NCBI GenBank assembly: GCA_027366075.1
Contig: DAHXLI010000026.1
Span: 1 to 5,799 of the forward strand
DNA: 5,799 nucleotides
Source of the DNA: Candidatus Parvarchaeota archaeon
Lineage (GTDB): Archaea > Nanobdellota > Nanobdellia > Parvarchaeales > Parvarchaeaceae
Reading direction: 5' to 3'
In this document: in pieces, positions 1 through 5,799 of the stretch
Layout of the letters: the number at the start of each line of letters is the position of its first letter
Position numbering within the stretch: position 1 is the stretch's first letter
Notes under the pieces: model-generated
Told to the model about the DNA's origin: nothing
The model's database searches: none
What the model saw: only the letters and a program-made list of their open reading frames with translations
Position numbers and translations under genes: made by a program

Positions 1-1164
1 GAGATCGGCGACTTAAGGCACTTCAAGAACTTTCCAAAGGTTATATTACCGATTTCAATAGCTTTCTTTGTCTATACTTTTGGGTGGGGGGTAGTCTCAC
101 CAATGTTCTCCATATTTGTCAATGGCATAACAAAAGACGTATTTATCACGGGTGTGATACTTTCTATAACGACTTTTTTCGGCGTCCTTCTAAACATTCC
201 ATTCATGCTCATAATAGACCGACTTAACATGAAACGCGTGCTTCAAATCGTGCTTTTAGCATACGTAATTTTCGCCCTTTTGTATCCTATGGCAAACAAC
301 ACGATATCATTAGTGCTTGTAAGCATAGCAAGAGGCATCGCATCTTCTTTTCTTTGGTTGACTTCGTGGGCTTATGTGTTTGCTTTTGCAAGCAAGAAAG
401 TACGCGGAAAAGAAAGCGGATTTTTTTCTAGCATGAACGACTTTGCTTCGGGGATAGCGCCACTGATAGGAGGTTTCGCTACGTTGGTCGCTTTTCTTTT
501 CCCTTTCTATATTTTGGCGATGGCCAGCTTCGTTGCGTTTATAATAATATCGCTATTCGTGCATAGTTCTCCTAAGATCAAAAAGATCCCTTTTGGCAAC
601 CAACTTGCAGCTCTCCTTAGAAACATGAAGAAATTGAACTTTATGAAGACAATGTTCTTAGTAGTCATATTCTATGCTCTGATAAATATCTTTTATTCGT
701 TTATCGCTATATTCTTAAATTCTGAGGGTGTATCCATATTTTACATAGGTGTGATACTTACCGCCTCTTTATTGCCTGCAGTAGCGTTGGAAGTACCGAT
801 AGGAAATCTAATCGATAGGTATAGCGTTAAGAAAGTGCTTTCGATCGCTGCCGTGCTTACGGCCGTCGCGGGGGTAATGTTTACGTTGTCTAGCAACCTC
901 ATTTACATAACCAGCTTCGTGCTTGTATTTACTGTAAGCTACACCACAATATTCATCGCCCTCTACTCACGAATGTCTGATTTGATCAAAAAAGAAGGGA
1001 TAACATTGATGGGGCCTATAGCGACCATAAAAGATCTCGGGTATACAATAGGTCCTTTAATCGGCGGGTGGATGATAGGTGTTATAAGCATAGGGCCAGC
1101 GTTCATGCTTGCAGGGGCCTCATTCATCGTCCTTGTACCAATCGCACTTACATTGCATGATTAA
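1..1164 (+). CDS. MFS transporter, 5' end cut off by window
   Basis: This is a major facilitator superfamily secondary transporter of the cytoplasmic membrane. The frame is open from base 1, so the first in-frame ATG (103) is not the real start: the residues before it (FPKVILPISIAFFVYTFGWG) form most of transmembrane helix 1. The 387 visible residues suggest only a short N-terminal piece is missing from a typical protein of about 400 residues with 12 helices. The family motif A loop occurs in both halves: IIDRLNMKRVL between helices 2 and 3, and GNLIDRYSVKKVL in the C-terminal half, with a basic central linker (HSSPKIKKIPFGNQ) between them. The substrate cannot be read from the sequence; drug/metabolite efflux or sugar uptake are both possible. 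The gene converges on the minus-strand surface-protein gene. The family call is secure; substrate and true start are not known. Confidence 0.9.
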   Translation, partial: EIGDLRHFKNFPKVILPISIAFFVYTFGWGVVSPMFSIFVNGITKDVFITGVILSITTFFGVLLNIPFMLIIDRLNMKRVLQIVLLAYVIFALLYPMANNTISLVLVSIARGIASSFLWLTSWAYVFAFASKKVRGKESGFFSSMNDFASGIAPLIGGFATLVAFLFPFYILAMASFVAFIIISLFVHSSPKIKKIPFGNQLAALLRNMKKLNFMKTMFLVVIFYALINIFYSFIAIFLNSEGVSIFYIGVILTASLLPAVALEVPIGNLIDRYSVKKVLSIAAVLTAVAGVMFTLSSNLIYITSFVLVFTVSYTTIFIALYSRMSDLIKKEGITLMGPIATIKDLGYTIGPLIGGWMIGVISIGPAFMLAGASFIVLVPIALTLHD

Positions 1165-1190
1165 ATCACGGGATTGAGTCTTTGATTATC

Positions 1191-1226
1191 AGTTTTAATA
1201 CTTTGGCTTCCCTACTTTTATCTTTT
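1191..1226 (+). terminator. T-rich tract after MFS gene
   Basis: Three T4 runs (1193-1196, 1216-1219, 1223-1226) lie in a pyrimidine-rich stretch starting 27 nt past the MFS stop codon. Archaeal transcription commonly ends on such U-rich tracts without a required hairpin. The call rests on composition and on the convergent gene arrangement only. Confidence 0.35.
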
Positions 1227-1250
1227 GCCTACATAGGCGTTAGTCTAATT

Positions 1251-1301
1251 AAAAATCCAAATTTACAATGAATTTTGCGCCGACGCTTAATATGAGAAAA
1301 A
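1251..1301 (-). terminator. T5 tracts after surface-protein gene
   Basis: On the minus strand a TTTTT run (1301-1297) begins two bases after the TAA stop of the surface-protein gene, and a second TTTTT run sits at 1255-1251. This fits an archaeal oligo-T terminator for the convergent minus-strand transcript. No strong hairpin precedes either run. Confidence 0.4.
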
Positions 1302-1303
1302 GA

Positions 1304-2833
1304 TTAGCCTACGTTTACGATTGTCGCGCCTTGTGCCAGTTGACCAACGCTGGCTACGGTTACATTCTGATTCACAGAAATCGTGATGAAATTGATGTTT
1401 AAATCGATGTTTCTACTGTTCAATTTTATCGTCTCGCTAAGATCGACATTGGTTGGTAAGCCGGTGCTGTCGGAGATGCATATGGATCCACTGGTTTTTG
1501 TGTAGGAGGTCTCTGCAAAAACATAAAATTCGCTGCAGTCCCCGCCAAGATTGCCGTAATTCTTATAATTCCCTTTAAAAGTGAACGAAGGCGCATATGT
1601 GGAATTCTGTCCCGCGTTGGCGGAGAGTAGGGTATTCGGGGCTTCCAACAAGCTGAAGAAAAGACCAAGGACCGAAAGATTTTCGTTCGCAGCGTTGACA
1701 TTTAGCAGGACTTTAATCAGATTTTCGCCTATGGGTTGATAAGTGCATCGAAGAGGGGCGCCCGCGGAAGCGTTTAGGTTGTTGCAGATCAAAAGTCCGG
1801 AATCATTATAGATAAGGGTATATACGAGGTTATTTGGTACAGTTATTTTCCCAACTCCGCCGGAATCGTTATTTATGGCGGATATCAAGCTGCTGAATTG
1901 CGAAAGCGAAACGTTAAAATCTATCCTTACCGGGTCGCCTACTTTTGATATTGCTAAGCTCATTGGAAGTGATATCTGCACCGGTATACCGGAGACGGAT
2001 AACCCTATCATCCCACTTGAAGTAACGGTTTCATTTGGTCCGGTTAAAAAATAGTAATCTGACAAGTTTTCAAGGCTGGCAAGGTTGGGAGAAGCGTTCT
2101 GATATGCAAGAGAGACGGCATTTTGTGTCGTAGGGGTCAGGTTATAAGTGATTACGTTGCTCGCTAGAAGCGAGCTGTTCATTAATGTGAAAAATGCGAT
2201 TATCAAGAGTGAAACCGCTATTCCCACTGGTATACCTATAAGTCTGTATGGCTGCACATTTCCCGCAGGCACTTTCTGGTTTTTCTTTGCTGTTTTTCTA
2301 TGGACTATTTCAAGTACGATCGGTGCGATCCATTTCATTGACAAAAGGACGGCCCCTACGATTATGAAAATGATGTCAAGAACCATTATCCCTGAAGACA
2401 CCGGCGACAAGAGACCAGGTATCGTGCTTCTTACGGCACCCGCCGCCGAGCCGCCGATACTCGATGCGATGATAGGTATGACGTATCCTGTCACGAGATA
2501 TACGGATACCAAAGATATGACTGCAAGTACTAGTATTTCCGTGCCTACTCTTGAAAAACCAGAATATCCTTTGCTTCCGAAGAATATCAATCCTGCGCCG
2601 AAAACAGCGAATGCACCGAACAAAAATAGGCCGATGATCGAAACAAAAAATCCAAGAAAGCCTGCGAGCATGGCGTTGCCAGTCAGCGAAGATACGGAGT
2701 TAGATATGTCTTGAGAGACTGCAGACGAAATCAGTCCTGAATTGAACAATGCGAACATGATTATAAAGGAAGGCAGACCCACTACAAGCAGAATATAACC
2801 GATTATCCTGGCAAATCCATGGAGCACGTCCAT
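1304..2833 (-). CDS. Membrane-anchored surface protein, unknown function
   Basis: I do not recognise a family. Numbering from the ATG at 2833, the 509-residue protein has two parts. The N-terminal part has about five hydrophobic segments (roughly residues 8-31, 56-84, 99-123, 149-174, 196-220), with a basic loop (HRKTAKKNQK) before the last. The rest, about 290 residues, is a soluble domain rich in Asn, Ser and Thr. From the end of the last helix onward there are 12 N-x-S/T sequons and four cysteines (about 350, 363, 433, 452), spaced as two possible disulfide pairs. By the positive-inside rule the basic loop is cytoplasmic and the C-terminal domain lies outside, so an N-glycosylated ectodomain is the natural reading. 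A TTG start at 2839 would add two residues; I prefer ATG 2833 because a TATA-like box is centred 26 nt upstream. A short gap separates it from ribA, which is codirectional, but it has its own promoter. It could be a sensor, adhesin or envelope protein. Confidence 0.8.
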   Translation of the reverse strand: MDVLHGFARIIGYILLVVGLPSFIIMFALFNSGLISSAVSQDISNSVSSLTGNAMLAGFLGFFVSIIGLFLFGAFAVFGAGLIFFGSKGYSGFSRVGTEILVLAVISLVSVYLVTGYVIPIIASSIGGSAAGAVRSTIPGLLSPVSSGIMVLDIIFIIVGAVLLSMKWIAPIVLEIVHRKTAKKNQKVPAGNVQPYRLIGIPVGIAVSLLIIAFFTLMNSSLLASNVITYNLTPTTQNAVSLAYQNASPNLASLENLSDYYFLTGPNETVTSSGMIGLSVSGIPVQISLPMSLAISKVGDPVRIDFNVSLSQFSSLISAINNDSGGVGKITVPNNLVYTLIYNDSGLLICNNLNASAGAPLRCTYQPIGENLIKVLLNVNAANENLSVLGLFFSLLEAPNTLLSANAGQNSTYAPSFTFKGNYKNYGNLGGDCSEFYVFAETSYTKTSGSICISDSTGLPTNVDLSETIKLNSRNIDLNINFITISVNQNVTVASVGQLAQGATIVNVG

Positions 2834-2854
2834 TGGCAAAGAATGTTTTTTTAA

Positions 2855-2863
2855 GTATAAAAA
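2855..2863 (-). promoter_or_regulatory. TATA-like box for surface-protein gene
   Basis: The minus strand reads TTTTTATAC here, centred about 26 nt upstream of ATG 2833. In archaea transcription starts roughly 25-27 nt downstream of the box centre, so the transcript would begin at or next to the start codon, i.e. be leaderless. This supports ATG 2833 over TTG 2839. Confidence 0.55.
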
Positions 2864-2913
2864 CTGATATTATCGGTATTTTTCTTATCTTGGATAAACA
2901 TTAAGACGAAACT

Positions 2914-3669
2914 TTAAATATTATGGCCCAATTTCTCTTTTTTTGCGTTAAGGTGTTCTCTCATGATTTCGTTTGTAGGCGGGATCTTTATGCTGACTGC
3001 TTCTACATTTATGCCTTGTGCCTTTAGCCCCGTTATCTTTTTTGGATTATTAGTCATAAGCCTTACCTGCTTTACTCCCACCGCCTTAAGAATTTCGCCA
3101 GCTATTGTAAAATCCCTATTTTCTGGCTTATATCCTAGCGCGATGTATCCTTCATAAACGTTGGTGGGTTTTTTAGTTTTTGGGTCCATTCTTAAAACGA
3201 CCTTGTCTCCATGCCATTCAAAACTGTTTTTGTAAGTTGCTATTTTGGCCGAAATGCCGTTGCCGACGCCTTCTTGGTTCAAATAGATTATTATTCCTTT
3301 CCCTTCCTTTGACATGGTTTTCATTGCCAAGTCAAGTTCCTCTCTGCATTCGCAGTTGGACGCATGGAAAAGTTCGCTGCTTCTGCACGAGGAGTGTATC
3401 CTCAATAATGGATTATCGTAACCTGTGAGATTTTTTCCATCGAATTTACCAAAAATTATGACATCATGGTCCTTGCCGGTAGTATAATCGCCAAAAACCA
3501 GATAGGTAAGGTCTCCATATTCCGAAGGCAAGGGAGTCCTCCCGAGTTCTTTTATCAAAGGCCTGTTCTCCTTCTGGAGAGCGTTCCTAAGTTCTGCCTC
3601 GGTAACCCACGGCTCGGACCATGTCTTCTCCTCATATGCGGTTGTCCGATAAATATCTGTCTTATCCAT
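2914..3669 (-). CDS. ribA: GTP cyclohydrolase II-type protein (RibA)
   Basis: Cytosolic enzyme family that opens the GTP imidazole ring, releasing formate and pyrophosphate, to give the pyrimidine precursor of riboflavin. The zinc ligands are C95, C106 and C108 (C-x10-C-x-C, as in E. coli C54/C65/C67), followed by YLNQEG (129-134), a Tyr at 146 matching E. coli Y105, NRDF (184-187) carrying the Arg equivalent to catalytic R128, and TNNPKK (206-211) matching T148-K153. The C-terminus KLGHNI also fits. Differences from E. coli: about 36 extra N-terminal residues, about 16 inserted residues between 146 and 185, Glu183 where E. coli has Asp126, and QEGV where QEGR is usual. At 251 residues it is longer than the 196-residue E. 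coli enzyme. There is no ribB domain and no riboflavin gene beside it. Most studied archaea use the unrelated GTP cyclohydrolase III, so transfer from bacteria is plausible. Family membership is firm; exact product is less so. Confidence 0.9.
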   Translation of the reverse strand: MDKTDIYRTTAYEEKTWSEPWVTEAELRNALQKENRPLIKELGRTPLPSEYGDLTYLVFGDYTTGKDHDVIIFGKFDGKNLTGYDNPLLRIHSSCRSSELFHASNCECREELDLAMKTMSKEGKGIIIYLNQEGVGNGISAKIATYKNSFEWHGDKVVLRMDPKTKKPTNVYEGYIALGYKPENRDFTIAGEILKAVGVKQVRLMTNNPKKITGLKAQGINVEAVSIKIPPTNEIMREHLNAKKEKLGHNI

Positions 3670-3695
3670 ACGCTACTAAAATCAAACGGCCCGTA

Positions 3696-3703
3696 CATAT
3701 AAG
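3696..3703 (-). promoter_or_regulatory. TATA-like box for ribA
   Basis: The minus strand reads CTTATATG, preceded by an A-rich stretch (ACAAAAA) in the position of a BRE. The box centre is about 30 nt before ATG 3669, predicting a 5' leader of only a few bases. No Shine-Dalgarno sequence lies before the start. Confidence 0.55.
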
Positions 3704-3724
3704 TTTTTGTATTCAAACGACGGG

Positions 3725-3729
3725 AAAAA
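3725..3729 (-). terminator. T5 tract after DUF1634 gene
   Basis: The minus strand has TTTTT 15 nt past the TGA stop of the DUF1634 gene and just upstream of the ribA TATA box. It would separate the TSUP-DUF1634 transcript from ribA. Confidence 0.4.
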
Positions 3730-3743
3730 GGAATTGGGCCAGG

Positions 3744-4037
3744 TCATATCAGAGAAGGAGCGACGAATATAGCGAAAAGCAAATTGATCAAGACTATAAT
3801 CGTTATAATCGTGTAAAGCGCGTTTCTTTCCACCGCAAATAGGAATACCGACATTATGACACGAATCACCGGCGTCGCAAAAAGCACGAATACTCCCACC
3901 GTAATAATATTTATAGAGATATCAGATCCATTTGTCGTGAAAGCCAAAAACAGACCCACTAATACAATAACGGCACTGATTATAACTCCGATTTTAAGTT
4001 CATACGAAATCAATTTATCCAACTCAATTTTTTTCAT
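3744..4037 (-). CDS. DUF1634 small membrane protein
   Basis: This 97-residue protein has three predicted membrane helices (about 15-33, 43-66 and 75-93). The block TPVIRVIMSVFLFAVERN (55-72) followed by LYTIITIIVL matches the pattern I know for DUF1634: a Pro-x-x-Arg-Val motif, then Glu-Arg, then Tyr and a final helix. Members of this family are typically encoded next to TauE/SafE permeases. Here the start codon overlaps the stop codon of the permease gene (ATGA, 4 bp shared), which points to translational coupling and joint function, perhaps as an accessory subunit. The biochemical role of DUF1634 is not established. Length is normal for the family, and the stop is followed by an oligo-T tract, so this is the last gene of the operon. 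Confidence 0.88.
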   Translation of the reverse strand: MKKIELDKLISYELKIGVIISAVIVLVGLFLAFTTNGSDISINIITVGVFVLFATPVIRVIMSVFLFAVERNALYTIITIIVLINLLFAIFVAPSLI

Positions 4038-4882
4038 AACAAGCCAAAGCCCCTAAGTATCATTTCAATCGCAACTATGGAAAGGATCATTATAAATAAC
4101 ATTTTTATCTTGTAACTATACGTTTTCTCCATAGTTTTGCTGCCGTATTTTGCTCCGACAAGGACCCCTAATAATATCGGAGCTACAAGTAGTGGCTGGA
4201 TATACCCCAAAGCCCAATATATCGCACTTCCAGTCACGGCGGTCACTCCTATCATAAAATCACTAGTCGCAGTGCTCACTTTTATCGGAAGATGCATACC
4301 CGAGTCCATCCCTATCACTTTCAATACGCCGGAGCCTACACCCAATAAACCGGATATCGTCCCAGCTAAAAGCATTACGAGCTCACCAAACCACCATCGT
4401 ATACCAGAATAACTTATCTCTTTTTTTGAGGCCTTATCGTAATACCTTCCTTTTAATTGAAAAAATTTAGACGACCAATCCGTTTTATTCGACCGTTTGT
4501 TCTGTCTGTGTTTTAGCATTATGCAAGCAGATATTAAAATTACGACGCCGAACAAAATAAATAGGAGGTATGCATAGTTATGGGAATATATAAAAGCCGC
4601 CGAAAATGCGCCAATTATAGCACCCAAAGTCGTAGCTATCTCAAGGGACATGCCTATGCGTACGTTTGTAAGCCTGTCTTTTATATAAGCCGTCGCGGCG
4701 CCGCTTGACGTAGCTATCGTAGAAACCAAACTTGCGCCGGCTGCGTACTCTAGAGGCACGCCAAACAATATCGATAAAACCGGAGTTACCACTACCGCGC
4801 CGCCGAGACCGGTCATAGAGCCAACGAAGCCGGCTATCGTGCCGGTCAAAAACAATAAAATTGAATAAATCAGAGATAGCAT
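4034..4882 (-). CDS. TSUP (TauE/SafE) family permease
   Basis: Integral membrane protein of the TSUP family (formerly DUF81), whose members move anions such as sulfite, sulfoacetate or other small organosulfur and carboxylate compounds. Both characteristic halves are visible: GFVGSMTGLGGAVVVTPVL (18-36) after the first helix, and the matching GTISGLLGVGSGVLKVIGM (174-192) at the start of the second half. Further helices lie at about 82-100, 104-124, 207-225, 228-246 and 260-278. A basic cytoplasmic loop of about 40 residues (125-165) joins the halves. At 282 residues the length is typical. The stop overlaps the DUF1634 start by 4 bp. I see no TATA box at the usual distance before ATG 4882, so transcription probably begins further upstream, possibly ahead of the small ORF at 5051-4890. 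The substrate cannot be assigned from sequence, and no sulfur-metabolism gene is adjacent. Confidence 0.92.
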   Translation of the reverse strand: MLSLIYSILLFLTGTIAGFVGSMTGLGGAVVVTPVLSILFGVPLEYAAGASLVSTIATSSGAATAYIKDRLTNVRIGMSLEIATTLGAIIGAFSAAFIYSHNYAYLLFILFGVVILISACIMLKHRQNKRSNKTDWSSKFFQLKGRYYDKASKKEISYSGIRWWFGELVMLLAGTISGLLGVGSGVLKVIGMDSGMHLPIKVSTATSDFMIGVTAVTGSAIYWALGYIQPLLVAPILLGVLVGAKYGSKTMEKTYSYKIKMLFIMILSIVAIEMILRGFGLL

Positions 4883-4889
4883 ACCAAAT

Positions 4890-5051
4890 TCAAAAAGCGC
4901 TCAGAAATCTTGGTTTCTGTTCGAAAAGAGCCTCATCTAAATATTTTCCGCTTGGTTTATCCTTTGCATATCCATCTATAATTTCTGGATATATCGCTTT
5001 TATGCCGCGTTTCGCAGTACTTATAATCGTGTTCGTTAGTTTTATGACCAT
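4890..5051 (-). CDS. Possible small protein upstream of permease
   Basis: A 53-residue ORF (from MVIKLTN to FLSAF) ends 7 nt before the TSUP start codon on the same strand. An in-frame ATG at 5117 would make it 75 residues. The C-terminal half looks protein-like, with mixed charged and aromatic residues (YPEIIDGYAKDKPSGKYLDE), and its codons resemble those of neighbouring genes. An AT-rich box sits about 27 nt before ATG 5051, whereas the permease itself lacks a box at that distance, so this ORF could be the first gene of the operon. No family is recognised, and there is no signal peptide or clear membrane helix in the 53-residue form. It may equally be the tail of a broken gene or a chance ORF. 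Confidence 0.35.
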   Translation of the reverse strand: MVIKLTNTIISTAKRGIKAIYPEIIDGYAKDKPSGKYLDEALFEQKPRFLSAF

Positions 5052-5076
5052 AAAACGACGCGGTAGTCTCACCCGC

Positions 5077-5085
5077 AATTTAATT
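5077..5085 (-). promoter_or_regulatory. Possible TATA-like box for TSUP operon
   Basis: The minus strand reads AATTAAATT, centred near 27-30 nt before ATG 5051. The spacing matches the boxes of ribA and the surface-protein gene. A second candidate, TTTTTATAA, lies further upstream at about 5099-5107. Neither is strong enough alone to prove a promoter. Confidence 0.3.
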
Positions 5086-5113
5086 GATGCTAGGACTATT
5101 ATAAAAAGATTAG

Positions 5114-5301
5114 CCATGCATCTTCTTAAGATTCATGTTCTGCGACAAGCTGATGCCAACGGAAGCTTTGACTGGAAAGTTGTACGGCGAGTCTCCAGAC
5201 CATACCACGATAAGCCGGAGACTTTATAGACTGTACGTCAAATTAAGAAGTATAAGAAAGAAAGACCTTTAGCGATAGGCGCTTCGGAGATGCCGGACTA
5301 A
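5114..5301 (+). pseudogene. Frameshifted transposase-like remnant
   Basis: In the frame 5114-5272, between two stops, the peptide includes EALTGKLYGE followed by SPDHTTISRRLYRL. The PDHTTISRR..RL block resembles the region before the first catalytic Asp in IS4/IS5-type DDE transposases. The frame stops at 5270-5272 after RKKDL. The next frame, open from 5230, continues with LAIGASEMPD (5269-5298), which looks like a degraded form of the following strand (typically hydrophobic residues then D-x-(S/T)-G) with the Asp replaced by Gly, and then stops at 5299-5301. Short further fragments in other frames run to about 5360. No terminal inverted repeats or target duplication were found. This reads as a small, dead internal fragment of an insertion sequence; the assignment rests on motif resemblance only. 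Confidence 0.45.
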
Positions 5302-5377
5302 GAAAACAGGCGATGATAAGATTCGATCATTGGCGCGGAGCCACAAGCAAATCCATTGAAAAATAACTACATAAACT
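5302..5377. other. Short gap without a recognisable gene
   Basis: This stretch between the transposase-like remnant and the GH15 segment has only short ORFs (for example a peptide ending HWRGATSKSIEK). A weak hairpin (GATGAT with ATCATT, 8-nt loop) lies at about 5311-5331. Nothing here supports an RNA gene, and no archaeal promoter is evident for the downstream ORF. Confidence 0.4.
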
Positions 5378-5799
5378 ATGGACAATATACGGCAATGGAT
5401 TATGGATAACTGCGTAAAAGAAGGCAGTTTTGTTAGAGCCTCGTTTTCTGACGAGGTAGACGCCTCGTTATTAATGCTACCTATTTATGGTTTCGTATCC
5501 TTTGATGATCCAATTTTTAAAAAGACATTAGAAAGAATAGAAAAAGATTTAGTAGTGGACGGATTTGTTTATAGATACAAAAATTACAAGATAGGTCGAG
5601 CGAGTAGCCCTTTTTCTTTATGTTCTTCATGGCTTAGTTACGTCTACGCTAACATCGGGAGGATTGATGATGCCAAGAAAATTATAAGCAACTTAATAAA
5701 CATCTCTGGGCCGCTTAAATTGATCGGCGAACATGTAGATCTCAAGAATTCTTCGTTTCTTGGCAACTTTCCGCAGGGCTTCGCACATGCGGGGGTAGT
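5378..5799 (+). CDS. GH15 C-terminal segment, runs off window
   Basis: The ORF opens at ATG 5378, directly after an in-frame TAA (5372-5374), and is open to the window edge: 140 full codons. It matches the C-terminal part of glycoside hydrolase family 15 (glucoamylase, glucodextranase, trehalase), an (alpha/alpha)6-barrel that cleaves alpha-glucosidic bonds by inversion. Recognisable blocks are GSFVRAS, EVDASLLMLPIYGFV (26-40), VDGFVYRY (60-67), the SLCSSWLSYVYANIGRIDDAKK helix region (80-101) and LGNFPQGFAHAG (128-139). Glu118 in LIGEHVD aligns with the usual position of the catalytic base. The N-terminal part of the family, roughly two thirds, including the general acid, is absent; the 495 bp upstream contain stops in all frames and no GH15-like peptide. 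No good TATA box precedes the ATG. It is most likely a truncated gene (pseudogene), though a shortened protein cannot be excluded. Confidence 0.75.
   Translation, partial: MDNIRQWIMDNCVKEGSFVRASFSDEVDASLLMLPIYGFVSFDDPIFKKTLERIEKDLVVDGFVYRYKNYKIGRASSPFSLCSSWLSYVYANIGRIDDAKKIISNLINISGPLKLIGEHVDLKNSSFLGNFPQGFAHAGV

Noticed and set aside
1227..1238. Inverted repeat GCCTACATAGGC in the convergent gap, considered as a hairpin terminator.
   Set aside because: The stem is only 4-5 bp and is not directly followed by a T-run on either strand; the oligo-T tracts nearby explain termination better.
1297..1309. The 13-mer AAAAAGATTAGCC occurs here and again at 5103-5115, considered as a repeat or attachment site.
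   Set aside because: One 13-bp match in a window this size is within chance, the flanks differ, and no integrase or tRNA is present.
2148..2714. A 188-codon plus-strand ORF inside the surface-protein gene.
   Set aside because: It is the antisense shadow of the membrane-helix region; the composition (many Pro, Thr, Ile) fits an antisense reading and no family is seen.
2963..3842. Several plus-strand ORFs of 64-82 codons opposite ribA and the end of the DUF1634 gene.
   Set aside because: All lie antisense to conserved coding sequence with clear family motifs and show no motifs of their own.
4861..5229. A 122-codon plus-strand ORF with a TTG start, opposite the permease start and the small ORF.
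   Set aside because: No recognisable motif, weak start, and it overlaps the permease gene antisense. Its last part reads the transposase-like remnant in another frame.
5272..5345. GC-richer stretch with small hairpins and a GATTCGATC sequence, considered as a tRNA or other structured RNA.
   Set aside because: No cloverleaf, no acceptor pairing, and no C/D or SRP/RNase P signature could be built; peptide reading as a decayed transposase fits better.
5436..5470. Inverted and direct copies of CCTCGT near the start of the GH15 segment, considered as a regulatory hairpin.
   Set aside because: They fall in codons for conserved GH15 residues (RASFSDEVDASLL), so coding constraint explains them.

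Overview
The window looks like ordinary archaeal chromosome of moderate-to-low GC. The evidence is the gene content (a TauE/SafE permease paired with a DUF1634 protein, a GH15 family protein, a surface protein dense in N-glycosylation sequons), AT-rich TATA-like boxes about 26-30 nt before start codons, no clear Shine-Dalgarno sequences, and short T-tracts after stop codons. The overall impression is a Micrarchaeota/DPANN-like or Thermoplasmatota-like genome, but this is inference; no rRNA or other marker gene is present to settle it.

Layout. Positions 1-1164 (+) hold an MFS transporter that enters from the left edge and lacks only its first residues. It converges on a minus-strand block across a T-rich 139-bp gap. 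That block, read right to left, is: a possible small ORF (5051-4890); a TSUP (TauE/SafE) permease (4882-4034), which overlaps a DUF1634 membrane protein (4037-3744) by an ATGA junction; a GTP cyclohydrolase II-type RibA (3669-2914) with its own TATA box; and a 509-residue membrane/surface protein of unknown function (2833-1304), also with its own TATA box. The right end (about 5100-5799) is disturbed. It has a frameshifted remnant that resembles a DDE transposase, then an ORF (5378 to the window edge, +) that matches only the C-terminal part of a GH15 glucoamylase/trehalase-type enzyme.

Functionally, three units handle membrane transport or the cell surface (MFS, TSUP-DUF1634, the sequon-rich protein) and one handles GTP-derived cofactor synthesis. 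They do not form one obvious pathway. I see no CRISPR array, tRNA, rRNA or intact mobile element. The least ordinary items are the bacterial-type RibA with a long N-terminal extension and altered active-site positions, the headless GH15 beside a decayed transposase, and the unassigned surface protein. I did not find convincing evidence for a wholly new multi-gene system.
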